The notes below the pieces were generated by a model. It worked only from the letters and a program-made list of their open reading frames with translations, was not told the DNA's origin and did not search any database. Position numbers and translations under genes: made by a program. From NCBI RefSeq assembly GCF_036026595.1, contig NZ_JARZFX010000006.1:124001-188000 (forward strand): a stretch of DNA of 64,000 nt. Reading direction: 5' to 3'. Source of the DNA: Virgibacillus_P tibetensis (GTDB lineage: Bacteria > Bacillota > Bacilli > Bacillales > Amphibacillaceae). This document shows, piece after piece, positions 35,617 to 44,692 of the stretch (its first letter is position 1; each line of letters starts with the position of its first letter).

Positions 35617-36105
35617 ATGGAACAAAGAGCAAGTTCTGTGTATATTATTAGTCCCCTTACGAAAGCCATATTGACTACGGAGTCCACGTACTACCGATCA
35701 TTAATTCTGGAAAAAAATACGAAGAAAAAATCTATATATACCGCAGAGCAGATCATTGATCACAATTGTCTGCTGGATGTTTCTTCTATAGAAGGCAGAA
35801 GAACCGTGGTAAAATCTATTCTTAACGCAAGCAGCAAGCTACCTATCCCAGTAAGTGTGGAGCAGGGTCTCTACATGTTGCCAACAGCTTCTACTAAGAA
35901 TAAGGACCGTGTATGGCTGGCTTATGAACATATTGAAGCTTATGAACAAGATGGGGAAAATACGTACATTACATTTAGGGATGGATCAGGAATATACGTA
36001 AATATCTCCCAGAGGGCAATAGACATGCAGTACAAGCGTGCAAGTCAGGTAATTGTTGCCCTGAACCGACCGGTCATTTTTGGCAGGTCGCCCTATTCTC
36101 GGTAA
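35617..36105 (+). CDS. ComK-family competence regulator paralogue
   Basis: 162 residues with the ComK family layout: an N-terminal region ending in the SIEGRRTVVKSILNASSKLPIPV motif (the EGRR and PIPV elements), GLYMLPTASTKNKDRVWLAYEHI and a C-terminal FRDGSGIYVNISQ region. ComK binds A/T boxes and activates DNA uptake genes. It is shorter than B. subtilis ComK (192) and may be a divergent second copy. GGAGGAA precedes the ATG. Not part of the gvp operon, from which it is transcribed divergently. Confidence 0.82.
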   Translation: MEQRASSVYIISPLTKAILTTESTYYRSLILEKNTKKKSIYTAEQIIDHNCLLDVSSIEGRRTVVKSILNASSKLPIPVSVEQGLYMLPTASTKNKDRVWLAYEHIEAYEQDGENTYITFRDGSGIYVNISQRAIDMQYKRASQVIVALNRPVIFGRSPYSR

Positions 36106-36112
36106 ATAAACA

Positions 36113-36133
36113 GGGTTGGTTTCCCACCAACCC
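36113..36133 (+). terminator. Hairpin after the ComK-like gene
   Basis: GGGTTGGT pairs with ACCAACCC around TTCCC, a few bases after the stop. No T tract, so efficiency is uncertain. Confidence 0.5.
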
Positions 36134-36232
36134 GTCGTTATCGGCAGCTCAATAAATTGTAACAACTAATTACTTGTAGGAAATTGCTCTAACGTGTACA
36201 CTTGAAAAGTATTTATTTTACACTATTGCAAT

Positions 36233-36258
36233 GTTATGACTGACCGGTTAGTCATAAC
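36233..36258 (+). promoter_or_regulatory. Palindromic operator upstream of the tetR-efflux operon
   Basis: GTTATGACT and AGTCATAAC flank a GACCGGTT centre, a 26-base palindrome with only the central pair mismatched. Position 47 bases before the regulator start suggests autoregulation by this TetR-family protein. Confidence 0.75.
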
Positions 36259-36304
36259 GAAGTGAAACAAAATCAACAGTAAATCGTATAAGAAACAGGT
36301 GGTA

Positions 36305-37186
36305 ATGATGAACGATAAGAAAATGAATTTAATCGAAGCAGGCATGAAGTTGTTTGCTGTAAAAGGTTATCACAGTACCTCTATTCAGGAAATTGCTACA
36401 GAGGCTGGCATCTCGAAGGGTACATTTTATTTATATTTTCAATCAAAAGAGGATTTTATTGCAACATCCTTTCACTATTTCCATACAGAGATAACGGAAA
36501 GAATAGAAAAGGTGAAGCAGGACAATTTGTCCCCAAAAGAAACCCTTGCAAAGCAAATTACGGTACTCATACATTATATTTATAAGCATAAGGATTTCAT
36601 TGTAATGCATTTACGTGAAAATATTTCAATTGGGCAAAATACCGATAGGCTTATCCACAAAATGAAAGTAGAGAACTTTCACTGGATGAAGGATAGTGTG
36701 AAAGCAATCTATGGAGACTCGATAGACTACCTTCTGTTCGATACAATCATTCAAGTGGAGGGCTTAATGAATGGTTACTTTAAATGGATTGTAATTGATG
36801 ATATACATATCGAAAAGGACATGGTCGGACCGTTTATTATTCGGCGAATGGACGACATCGTTCGTGGCATGCTCAAACAGGACGAAGCTCCGCTCGTTAC
36901 AATAATAAATATTCCAGAAGAATATGAAGCAGACACCGGAAAAGATATAATGACGCTGGTGGCTGAACAGATAATGGCATTAAAAAAGAAGGTAACAGAT
37001 CAGGTACAGGATAATAAAAAGACACAGCTGTCTCAGGTAGTTGAAGCGATAGAAGCTGAGCTGAATAAAAAAGAGCTGCAGCCGCTTATTATTCAAGGGC
37101 TGCTTGCCCACTTTGGCCGATCACCGGAGCTGATGCCGGAGTGTAAGCGGATTGCTCAATTATTAAATATAGAACTTATACATTAA
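36305..37186 (+). CDS. TetR-family regulator of the adjacent RND efflux genes
   Basis: N-terminal HTH (SIQEIATEAGISKGTFYLYFQSKEDF, residues about 25-50) is typical TetR. The C-terminal ligand domain is unusually long; 293 residues against the usual 190-220, with a helical extension rich in Lys and Glu (QIMALKKKVTDQVQDNKKTQ). AGGTGG precedes the ATG. It abuts the efflux genes and has a palindrome upstream, so it probably represses itself and them. Confidence 0.9.
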   Translation: MMNDKKMNLIEAGMKLFAVKGYHSTSIQEIATEAGISKGTFYLYFQSKEDFIATSFHYFHTEITERIEKVKQDNLSPKETLAKQITVLIHYIYKHKDFIVMHLRENISIGQNTDRLIHKMKVENFHWMKDSVKAIYGDSIDYLLFDTIIQVEGLMNGYFKWIVIDDIHIEKDMVGPFIIRRMDDIVRGMLKQDEAPLVTIINIPEEYEADTGKDIMTLVAEQIMALKKKVTDQVQDNKKTQLSQVVEAIEAELNKKELQPLIIQGLLAHFGRSPELMPECKRIAQLLNIELIH

Positions 37187-37213
37187 ATGACCTTATATAG
37201 GAGGAGAATTAGA

Positions 37214-38068
37214 ATGAAAAAAATCGTGTTAAGCGTGGCAGCTGTTCTTTTGATTGGTTTACTTGCTGCATGCAATGAGGATGATACTAATGAGGAAAAA
37301 ACGGAGCGGGTAACATCAGTAGAAACAGTAAAGGTCATTGTTGGAGACTTAGTTATTGAGAAATCTGTCTACGGTAGAACTTCGCCGATGAGCACGACAC
37401 CAGTAATGGTACAAATGCCTGGAGAAATTGATGTGCTGGAAGTAGAAAATGGCGACAAGGTGGAGGAAGATGATCTTATTGCTACCATCGCTACACCTGC
37501 AGGAAAGCAAAACATCCGCGCATCAAGAGATGGCGAAATCACCAGCCTGGAAGCGGCTGAAGGGGATATGATCTCCGATTCAGAGCCCCTAGCTGTTATC
37601 GCTAACATGGATTCGGTAAAGGTTACTTTTTCGGTGACCTCTGATGTCCGTTCTCTTTTTAAAAAAGAGGATAAGTTAACGATCGTGCTTGCCGATGAAG
37701 ATTATGATGCAGAGATTACATCAATCAGCACCATGCCGGATGATACGGGACTATACCCGGTTGAGGCGACAGTTGAAAATAAAGAAGGAACTATTTTACC
37801 TGGAATGGTCGGAACGATGTATGTTGCGGAGAAACGAATAACAGAAGCGATTATTATTCCAACAGCAGCAGTGGTGGAGGAAAATGATGAAACGTTTGTT
37901 TACGTTATTCAAGATGAACAAGCTGTTAAAACAACAATTACAATCAAAGATACACAATCAGATGAGACAGCAGCTGAAGGCGATATCCAAGCAGGCGATC
38001 AGGTAGTTGTCAGTGGTCAGCTGACACTTTCTGATGGCGACCAGGTCAACGTGGTGAGAGGGGAATAA
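37214..38068 (+). CDS. RND efflux periplasmic adaptor-like lipoprotein
   Basis: Membrane-fusion protein of the HlyD/AcrA type, anchored outside the cell by lipid (lipobox LLAAC, Cys19). The lipoyl halves (GEIDVLEVENGDKVEEDDLIA and ASRDGEITSLEAAEGDMI) and the C-terminal beta-barrel (VYVIQDEQAVKTTITI, GDQVVVSGQ) are present. AGGAGGAG precedes ATG 37214; 284 residues. It probably links to the RND pump encoded next, three bases away. Confidence 0.9.
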   Translation: MKKIVLSVAAVLLIGLLAACNEDDTNEEKTERVTSVETVKVIVGDLVIEKSVYGRTSPMSTTPVMVQMPGEIDVLEVENGDKVEEDDLIATIATPAGKQNIRASRDGEITSLEAAEGDMISDSEPLAVIANMDSVKVTFSVTSDVRSLFKKEDKLTIVLADEDYDAEITSISTMPDDTGLYPVEATVENKEGTILPGMVGTMYVAEKRITEAIIIPTAAVVEENDETFVYVIQDEQAVKTTITIKDTQSDETAAEGDIQAGDQVVVSGQLTLSDGDQVNVVRGE

Positions 38069-38070
38069 TT

Positions 38071-41000
38071 TTGAAACTTATTAGTACATCCGTAAAAAGA
38101 CCAGTTGGCGTCATTATGATCGTGGCTGCCATTATTGCACTTGGTATCATTTCGATGCGAAGTTTGGTAATCGACCTGTTCCCGGAAATTGATCTGCCAA
38201 TCGCAGTAGTTGCCACATCATATCAGGACGCAGCGCCACAGGAAGTAGAAAATTTAGTCAGCAGACCAATCGAGTCAGCTGTTAGCACTGTAGAGGGAAT
38301 TGAAACCATTCAATCCCAATCACAGTCCGGGTCATCAATGGTAATCATGATGTTCAGCAATGGGACTGATCTCGATCAGGCACTGCTTGATGTAAGGGAG
38401 AAGATTGACCAGACAAAAGGATTCCTGCCTGACCGTGCAGGAGAGCCGAATATTATGCGCTTTAACCCGGATCAGCTGCCTGTTATGTGGGTTGGATTAA
38501 CCGGGAAGGATTCAGCAGCATTAACGCAAATTGCTGACGACCAGATTGTACCTTATTTTGAACGTCAGGGTGGAGTCGCATCTGTGTCTGTTGAAGGTGG
38601 AAAAGACCGTGAGATCCAGGTAGTATTGGATCAATCTAAACTGCAGCAGTACGGAGTAAACACACAAAGCATCGTTCAAGCACTGAATAGTTCGAACCAG
38701 TCTGCATCGGTAGGAACGGTGGAAAAAGGAAATAAGGACCTTCAGATTCGTGTGAAGGGAGAGTTTGAATCCATCGGGGATATTGAACGGACGATTCTGC
38801 AAACCGAAGCGGGAGCTACCATCCATGTAGAGGATGTGGCAGAAGTCCAAGATACATTTAAGGACTCCTCATCGGTGACATTAGTAAATGGCACCCCATC
38901 AGTCGTGTTATCTATTCTGAAGAAAACAGATAGCAACACAGTGGATGTCGCTACAAATATTACACATGGAATCGCAGAATTGAATGCAGGTTTACCAAGT
39001 GATGTAAATTTGGATGTCATTATTGATACATCGCAATTTATTCAAATGTCCATCGATTCTGTTGTCAAGAATATCTTAATAGGTGGAGCCATATCGATCT
39101 TTGTCTTACTCCTGTTCCTAAAAAGTTTCCGGGCAACCATCGTTATTGGATTATCTATTCCGATCGCAATTATCTCTACCTTTATACTTTTGTATTTCAC
39201 AGGAGAGACGCTGAACATCCTAACATTGGGTGGATTAGCGTTGGGGCTTGGAATGATGGTCGACAGCTCGATCGTTATTCTCGAACACATTTATTCTTAC
39301 AGGAAACGCGGTTACGGTCTGGTCGATTCAGCAATTAAAGGGGCATCTGAACTGGCACCAGCAGTAATTGCCTCCACCACAACGACATTGGTTGTATTTT
39401 TACCAATTGTTTATGTAGAAGGAATTGCATCTGATCTATTTACACCGCTCGCGTTAGCAGTATCGTTCGCATTAATTGCGTCACTAGTAATCGCAATCAC
39501 ACTAGTGCCGATGCTCTCGTCTAAATTGCTTTCAAAAGCAATGGAGGACAGCGGCCGCCGTTACTGGTTTGACCGTTTTCTCGATTGGGTTAAAGGAAAA
39601 TACCGCAGTGTCTTAAAATGGGTTCTGAATCACAGGAAGACAACCGTCGCAGGTACATTCCTTGCGATCGCAGGAAGCTTGGCACTAACCCCGTTCATAG
39701 GGGCAGAATTCATTCCATCCGCCGATCAGGGCCAATTGGAAATCCGTGTGGAAACAGATGCAGGGAGTTCGCTAATCCATACCGAAGGCATTGTTGAACA
39801 AGTAAATGAACGGCTGCAGGGTTATGAAAAAGACATCGAAACAAATTACGTTAGCATTGGCGGCGGTGGCTTTGGTGGAGGAATGGGGGGCGGCAGTAAC
39901 TCGGCCACTTATACGCTGCAGCTCGTCCCAGCCAGTGACCGTGATAAAACAACAACCGAAATCGTTCAAAATATAGATAAAGATCTAAGCGACGTCCCAG
40001 GAGCTGAAATAACCGTTAGCTCCATGGACTCAGGTATGAGCATGGGTGATCCGATCCAAATCCAATTAAACGGCCCTGAGCATGCTGTTTTAACAGACCT
40101 GGCTGAACAGGTAGTTGCAGAGATTTCATCAGTCAACGGTGTTTACAATCCGGAATCAGCAGCATCAGAAGGGGTACCACAGCTGAATATTATCATTGAC
40201 GATGATCAGGCAGCCATGTACGGATTAACTCAGGAACAGATTCTGGGCCAAATCCAAATGCAATTCACAAGCCAAGTAGCTACACAATTTCGTGAAGCGG
40301 GTCATGAGATGGATGTAACCCTTTTGTATCCTGAGAACAAGCGCAGTACGATCAGCGACTTGCAGGATATGAAAATACAAACACCGACAGGAACCCTACT
40401 TCCATTAGAAGAAGTAACTGACTTCCAGGAAATGAGCGGACCTGTTACATTGCTGCGACAAAACCAACAGCCACAAATGAATGTAACAAGTGATGTGGTG
40501 GAACGTGACTTAGGTAGTGTCGTTTCAGATGTAGAGGATGTATTGGCTGACATCAATTTACCAGAAGGCTACAGCTATGAGATCGGTGGGCAAGCACAGG
40601 ATATGGCAGATTCATTTGCCGACCTGGCACTGGCCTTAGTATTCTCAATCTTCCTGGTATACGCCGTAATGGCAATTCAATTTGAAAACTTCCTGTTCCC
40701 ATTAATCATCATGTTTTCCCTACCAGCAACTATCGTTGGTGTAATGGTCGGACTGTTCGTAGTGGGAATACCACTAAGCATCCCAGCATTCATTGGGATT
40801 ATCATGCTCGCCGGTATAGTGGTCAATAATTCTATTGTACTAGTTGACTACATTAATATTACCCGGCGAAAAGGGGTAGACAGATACGAAGCAATACTTG
40901 AAGCAGGAACAAGCAGACTTCGCCCAATTCTTATGACAACATTAACAACCATACTAGCAATGGTGCCACTGGCAATGGCATTAGGAGAAGGTGCTGAAAC

Positions 41001-41142
41001 CCAGCAGCCACTGGCCGTCACAATCATATTCGGACTGGGAGTCTCCAGCATATTCACACTATTGCTCATCCCAGTTGTCTACTCATTATTTGACGATTTA
41101 ACACAGAAAATAGTAGGACGCAGAAAGAAAAAGAAAGCATAG
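38071..41142 (+). CDS. RND multidrug efflux transporter (AcrB/SwrC type)
   Basis: A proton-driven pump of 1023 residues with twelve membrane segments and two large outer loops. Visible marks are the N-terminal SVKRPVGVIMIVAAIIALG, DLFPEIDLP, the TM4 region GLALGLGMMVDSSIVILEH and the duplicated GIIMLAGIVVNNSIVLVDYIN. A glycine-rich run (GGGGFGGGMGGGS) lies in the second outer loop. It starts at TTG 38071 after AGGGGA. B. subtilis SwrC (YerP) is the closest known role: surfactin and lipid resistance. Confidence 0.93.
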   Translation: MKLISTSVKRPVGVIMIVAAIIALGIISMRSLVIDLFPEIDLPIAVVATSYQDAAPQEVENLVSRPIESAVSTVEGIETIQSQSQSGSSMVIMMFSNGTDLDQALLDVREKIDQTKGFLPDRAGEPNIMRFNPDQLPVMWVGLTGKDSAALTQIADDQIVPYFERQGGVASVSVEGGKDREIQVVLDQSKLQQYGVNTQSIVQALNSSNQSASVGTVEKGNKDLQIRVKGEFESIGDIERTILQTEAGATIHVEDVAEVQDTFKDSSSVTLVNGTPSVVLSILKKTDSNTVDVATNITHGIAELNAGLPSDVNLDVIIDTSQFIQMSIDSVVKNILIGGAISIFVLLLFLKSFRATIVIGLSIPIAIISTFILLYFTGETLNILTLGGLALGLGMMVDSSIVILEHIYSYRKRGYGLVDSAIKGASELAPAVIASTTTTLVVFLPIVYVEGIASDLFTPLALAVSFALIASLVIAITLVPMLSSKLLSKAMEDSGRRYWFDRFLDWVKGKYRSVLKWVLNHRKTTVAGTFLAIAGSLALTPFIGAEFIPSADQGQLEIRVETDAGSSLIHTEGIVEQVNERLQGYEKDIETNYVSIGGGGFGGGMGGGSNSATYTLQLVPASDRDKTTTEIVQNIDKDLSDVPGAEITVSSMDSGMSMGDPIQIQLNGPEHAVLTDLAEQVVAEISSVNGVYNPESAASEGVPQLNIIIDDDQAAMYGLTQEQILGQIQMQFTSQVATQFREAGHEMDVTLLYPENKRSTISDLQDMKIQTPTGTLLPLEEVTDFQEMSGPVTLLRQNQQPQMNVTSDVVERDLGSVVSDVEDVLADINLPEGYSYEIGGQAQDMADSFADLALALVFSIFLVYAVMAIQFENFLFPLIIMFSLPATIVGVMVGLFVVGIPLSIPAFIGIIMLAGIVVNNSIVLVDYINITRRKGVDRYEAILEAGTSRLRPILMTTLTTILAMVPLAMALGEGAETQQPLAVTIIFGLGVSSIFTLLLIPVVYSLFDDLTQKIVGRRKKKKA

Positions 41143-41158
41143 CTGATTAATAAAGCCA

Positions 41159-41182
41159 AAGCTCCCCGTCCGCGGGGAGCTT
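41159..41182 (+). terminator. GC-rich hairpin after the RND gene
   Basis: AAGCTCCCCG pairs with CGGGGAGCTT around a short loop. The T tract is poor. A 21-bp-period array follows directly. Confidence 0.65.
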
Positions 41183-41204
41183 CTACTGTTGTGTAGTGTG
41201 GTAG

Positions 41205-41875
41205 CATGGTCGGTTGTGAGTGGTTCGGGCTGTTTTGACGCCCAAATGGCTGATCGCTGAATGAAGGCTTGGCAGCGGTCAAGCCAAACCGGTCGAATCG
41301 CATGTAGATCAGCACGGGCTGTATTCATGCCCAAAGAGTCGATCGCTGAATAAACCAGGTTGAACGCGGGAATAAAGCTGAATAAGCGCTGAATCATCTG
41401 GTCCGAACGCGGGAATAAACAATCTGAACGCTGGAAAAAGTGGACAGTTCGCTGAATGAAGGCTGGGCGTGTGTCAAGCCAAACCAGTCGAATCGCATAC
41501 AGATCAGCACGGTCTGTTTCCATGCCCAAAGAGTCGAACGCTGAATAAATCGGGTTGAACGCGGGATTAAGCTGAACAAGCGCTGAAATAACTGGTCTGA
41601 ACGCGGGAATAAACAATCTGATCGCTGGAAAAAGTGTATCGATCGCTGAATGGAGGCAGGGCGTGTGTCATCCCAAAACGGTCGAATCGCATGCAGATCA
41701 GCACGGTCTGTTTTCATGCCCAAAGAGTCGAACGCTGAATAAATCGGGTTGAACGCGGGATTAAGCTGAACAAGCGCTGAAATAACTGGTCTGAACGCGG
41801 GAATAAGCAAGTTGACCGCTGAATTAAGTGTATCGATCGCTGAATCAAGGCGGGACAGCGGTCATGCCAAACACC
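41205..41875. repeat. 21-bp-period array 1, with 195-base higher-order units
   Basis: Short units of 21 bases (for example GAACGCGGGAATAAACAATC plus one base) with variants GATCGCTGAA and GAACGCTGGAAA repeat throughout. They are ordered into larger units of 194-195 bases starting at GCCCAAAGAGTC (41329, 41524, 41718), with a partial unit before 41329. It fills the gap between the RND gene and the next gene. Open frames on the minus strand are a by-product of a period divisible by three. Confidence 0.85.
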
Positions 41876-41988
41876 AAACCACCACAAACCCCACACCGCA
41901 ACAAAATCCACAGAAATTCCATCAGCAAAGATTCAATTAAAGCTAATTAGGGAATGTTAAATATGGAAGTTAGACTGGAGGGAATAAC

Positions 41989-42288
41989 ATGTCACTATCA
42001 CGGATAATGAAATTTATTACAGGATCGCTCGAAGCCCTGTTGGGTATTCCTATTTTGGGTGGGGCTTATATAATTGGAAATGCATGGGCGCCACTGTTTT
42101 TCATGCTATTTCTGCATTTAGTAACATTGGTTTTGACAAAAAGGGACAGAGGGGCAAGCGCCGGAAGTATATTAGGGATAATAACATCGCTAATTGGGTG
42201 GATCCCATTCGTAGGTTTTTTAATGCATGTTTTAACAGCAATTGTTTTATTCATTACCGGTTTAATGCCTGACAGAGAATCAGCATAA
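41989..42288 (+). CDS. Small membrane protein of unknown function
   Basis: 99 residues with three or four hydrophobic segments (ALLGIPILGGAYIIG, APLFFMLFLHLVTLVL, SILGIITSLIGWIPFVGFLM, HVLTAIVLFITGL). GGAGGGA precedes the ATG. I do not recognise the family; similar small proteins occur in Bacillaceae. A terminator shared with the convergent exporter follows. Confidence 0.75.
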   Translation: MSLSRIMKFITGSLEALLGIPILGGAYIIGNAWAPLFFMLFLHLVTLVLTKRDRGASAGSILGIITSLIGWIPFVGFLMHVLTAIVLFITGLMPDRESA

Positions 42289-42443
42289 AGATTCCAAGTA
42301 CAGTATGGGAGCCCTGTTGTTGGTGTGAATCAAGCATATGCTCTCTGCAGTCTTCCTAATGAGTAATGCACCTACTCCCAACGATAAAGCTGCTACTCAC
42401 GATGCTACTTAAATTAACCACATTTTAACGCAATTATATTTGA

Positions 42444-42479
42444 AAAAAGACTTGTCTAGCTTAATTAGACAAGTCTTTT
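42444..42479. terminator. Bidirectional terminator between convergent genes
   Basis: AAAAGACTTGTCTA and TAGACAAGTCTTTT form a perfect stem with a GCTTAAT-type loop, with A and T runs at the ends. Confidence 0.9.
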
Positions 42480-42495
42480 GTATTGAATTACTATG

Positions 42496-42936
42496 TTAAC
42501 TTTTCCGCATAACCAATTTATTTACAATCCGATTCACTACCTCCGAAAACATCAATCCAATCGCAATACTACCAGCTAGTAGCATAACCTGCACGGACAA
42601 CTGCACGGCCGTGAAATAGTCGTTTTCCACGTAATGGCGCATCGCATCATAGGCAATGCCACCTGGGACGAGGGGGATAATGCCAGACACATTGAAAACA
42701 ATGATTGGTGTTTTATACAGCTTCGCGCAAATTTGGCTTAGGATAGCGACGAGCATCGCGCCAAATAGGGTGGATGGCACAACATTCATGCCTTGCTGAA
42801 CAAGTATATAATATAAAATCCAACCGAACATACCGACAAGTCCACATTGAATAAGAGCTTGTCGGGGCGCATTGAACAGAATGCCGAATCCGGCGGCTGC
42901 TATAAAGCTCGTTCCAAGTTGAGCAATGATCATCAT
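42496..42936 (-). CDS. Threonine/serine exporter, small subunit (YjjB/DUF3815 type)
   Basis: 146 residues with four hydrophobic segments and the FNAPRQALIQCGLVGMFGWILYY and VSGIIPLVPGGIAYDAM motifs found in the C-terminal half of ThrE-type exporters. Here the exporter is split into two genes, this one following the larger YjjP-like subunit after 21 bases. Confidence 0.87.
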   Translation of the reverse strand: MMIIAQLGTSFIAAAGFGILFNAPRQALIQCGLVGMFGWILYYILVQQGMNVVPSTLFGAMLVAILSQICAKLYKTPIIVFNVSGIIPLVPGGIAYDAMRHYVENDYFTAVQLSVQVMLLAGSIAIGLMFSEVVNRIVNKLVMRKS

Positions 42937-42957
42937 GATTTTTCCCTCCCTGTATAA

Positions 42958-43695
42958 CTATACAAAAGCAAATATGACTGCCACGCCTGTGCCAATAGCA
43001 AAGGCGGTGAGTATGGCCTCGACTCCCTTGGAAAGCCCAGCTACGAGGTGTCCAGCCATCAGGTCCCTAACTGCATTCGTAATATGAAGTCCCGGGACGA
43101 GTGGCATAACTGCGCCGATAATTATTTTATCCAACATAACGCCATGCCCGTTGCTTATGAAAATTACTGCAGCAAGTCCAATAATAAAGGAAGCGAAAAA
43201 CTCCGCAAGTAAACGGATTTCCACTATCCGTTCAAAACCTAGCATTGCCGCAAAACCAGCCCCACCAGCAACGAACGATGGAATGAAATCATGCCAAGTA
43301 CCACCGAACATAATGGTGAATGATCCACTGACAAATGCAGCAGCAACAATCTTCTGCCAGTTGGCAAAACTCATTTTCCCAACGCCATTCAACAAAGAGA
43401 TTGCTTCATTTATGTTAATCTCGCCGGCTGTTATCTGACGGGAAATGCTGTTTACTTCCGTTATTTTATGTAAGTTATTTGTTCGATTGGAAATTCTTTT
43501 GAAATGCGTAGGCTCTCCACTATCAACGGAAAAATTAATGCCAGTCGGCGTCGCATAGCTTTGCGCATCCTCCAATCCAAAGGCTGCGGCAATCCGGTTC
43601 ATCGTGTCCTCAACTCGATATGTCTCTGCGCCGCTTTCCAGCATAATTTTCCCTGCAAGCATACATACTTTCGAGATCATAACCTGCTCTTTCAT
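42958..43695 (-). CDS. Threonine/serine exporter, large subunit (YjjP/DUF1212 type)
   Basis: 245 residues. A soluble N-terminal part (LAGKIMLESGAETYRVEDTM, FSVDSGEPTHFKRI) is followed by five hydrophobic segments including MPLVPGLHITNAVRDLMAGH. Matches the DUF1212 subunit of split ThrE exporters. The genes are probably co-transcribed leftwards. Confidence 0.88.
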   Translation of the reverse strand: MKEQVMISKVCMLAGKIMLESGAETYRVEDTMNRIAAAFGLEDAQSYATPTGINFSVDSGEPTHFKRISNRTNNLHKITEVNSISRQITAGEININEAISLLNGVGKMSFANWQKIVAAAFVSGSFTIMFGGTWHDFIPSFVAGGAGFAAMLGFERIVEIRLLAEFFASFIIGLAAVIFISNGHGVMLDKIIIGAVMPLVPGLHITNAVRDLMAGHLVAGLSKGVEAILTAFAIGTGVAVIFAFV

Positions 43696-43815
43696 AGCTG
43701 CACCTGCCTTTTTGATTAAGTCTATATCATATTATAGAGCGTGTTACGTGTGAATGGAAGGTTAAAATCTTAAACAGTGACATTGCTGATAAAATAACGA
43801 GAAACGAAAAGTGTC

Positions 43816-43844
43816 TTTACAAGGTGAATAAAACAACGTACAAT
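43816..43844 (+). promoter_or_regulatory. Sigma-A promoter of the ABC exporter operon
   Basis: TTTACA and TACAAT separated by exactly 17 bases, 110 bases before the ATPase start. Confidence 0.7.
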
Positions 43845-43848
43845 AAAA

Positions 43849-43864
43849 GTGAGTAATCACTCGC
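43849..43864 (+). promoter_or_regulatory. TetR-type operator overlapping the transcription start
   Basis: GTGAGTAATCACTCGC is a near-perfect palindrome (half-sites GTGAGT and ACTCGC) five bases downstream of the -10 box. The TetR gene at the end of the operon is the likely binder. Confidence 0.6.
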
Positions 43865-43954
43865 TAACTGTTCGATTCAAAAATTAAACAGAGCACTCAG
43901 TCATACACGGCACTGATAATCAAACAACCATTCATTTTAATAGGGGGAGATGAA

Positions 43955-44677
43955 ATGTCCGGTTTTATTATGCTTAACAATATTCAACATCAGTTTGCAG
44001 ACGAAACAGTAATAAAAGATTTGAACTTAACCATACCGGAGGGGCAGCTTTTCGGTTTGCTTGGACCTTCAGGATCGGGGAAAACTACTTTAGTGAAAAT
44101 CCTGATCGGTCTGCTGATTCCCACGGAAGGAACTGTCCAGATTGCCAACACTCCAATGCCATCGCTTAAGCAGCTGCAGCAAATCGGCTATATGGCTCAA
44201 TCGGATGCATTATATAATGATCTAACTGGAAAAGAAAATCTTGATTTTTTTGCAAGTATATACGGTATAGGAAAAAAAGAACGTGACCAGCGCATCCAAG
44301 AGGCAGCCGCTGTTGTTAATTTATCCGATAATCTTAATAAAATAGTAGACAATTATTCTGGTGGCATGAAGCGCCGTATGTCGTTGGCTGCAGCATTATT
44401 GCACCGTCCGTCCCTTCTCATTTTAGATGAACCGACAGTAGGAATTGATCCAGTACTTCGCGCTTCTATTTGGGATGATTTGAAAAAGCTTCAAGCAGAA
44501 GGTACAACGATTATTATCACCACGCATGTAATGGATGAAGCAGATAAATGTGACCGACTAGCTTTGTTGCGTGACGGATATGTGATCGCACAGGGAAGTC
44601 CTGGTGAGTTAAAAGAATCAAGTGAGTCCGAGACATTGGAAGAAGCATTTTTATACTATGGAAAAAGTAAAAAATAA
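43955..44677 (+). CDS. ABC exporter ATPase
   Basis: 240 residues with Walker A GPSGSGKT, signature YSGGMKRR, Walker B LLILDEPTVGID and switch His in ITTHVMDEAD. The subgroup is the DrrA/CcmA type for drug or lipid export. AGGGGGAG precedes the ATG. Co-transcribed with a permease and a TetR regulator. Confidence 0.92.
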   Translation: MSGFIMLNNIQHQFADETVIKDLNLTIPEGQLFGLLGPSGSGKTTLVKILIGLLIPTEGTVQIANTPMPSLKQLQQIGYMAQSDALYNDLTGKENLDFFASIYGIGKKERDQRIQEAAAVVNLSDNLNKIVDNYSGGMKRRMSLAAALLHRPSLLILDEPTVGIDPVLRASIWDDLKKLQAEGTTIIITTHVMDEADKCDRLALLRDGYVIAQGSPGELKESSESETLEEAFLYYGKSKK

Positions 44678-44692
44678 TTGGGGGTACTAAGT

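Noticed and set aside
41098..41911. Minus-strand open frames with repeated FPRSDQ and FIQRS motifs
   Set aside because: They lie wholly in array 1; frames stay open because the period is 21 bases. No ribosome sites or recognisable domains.
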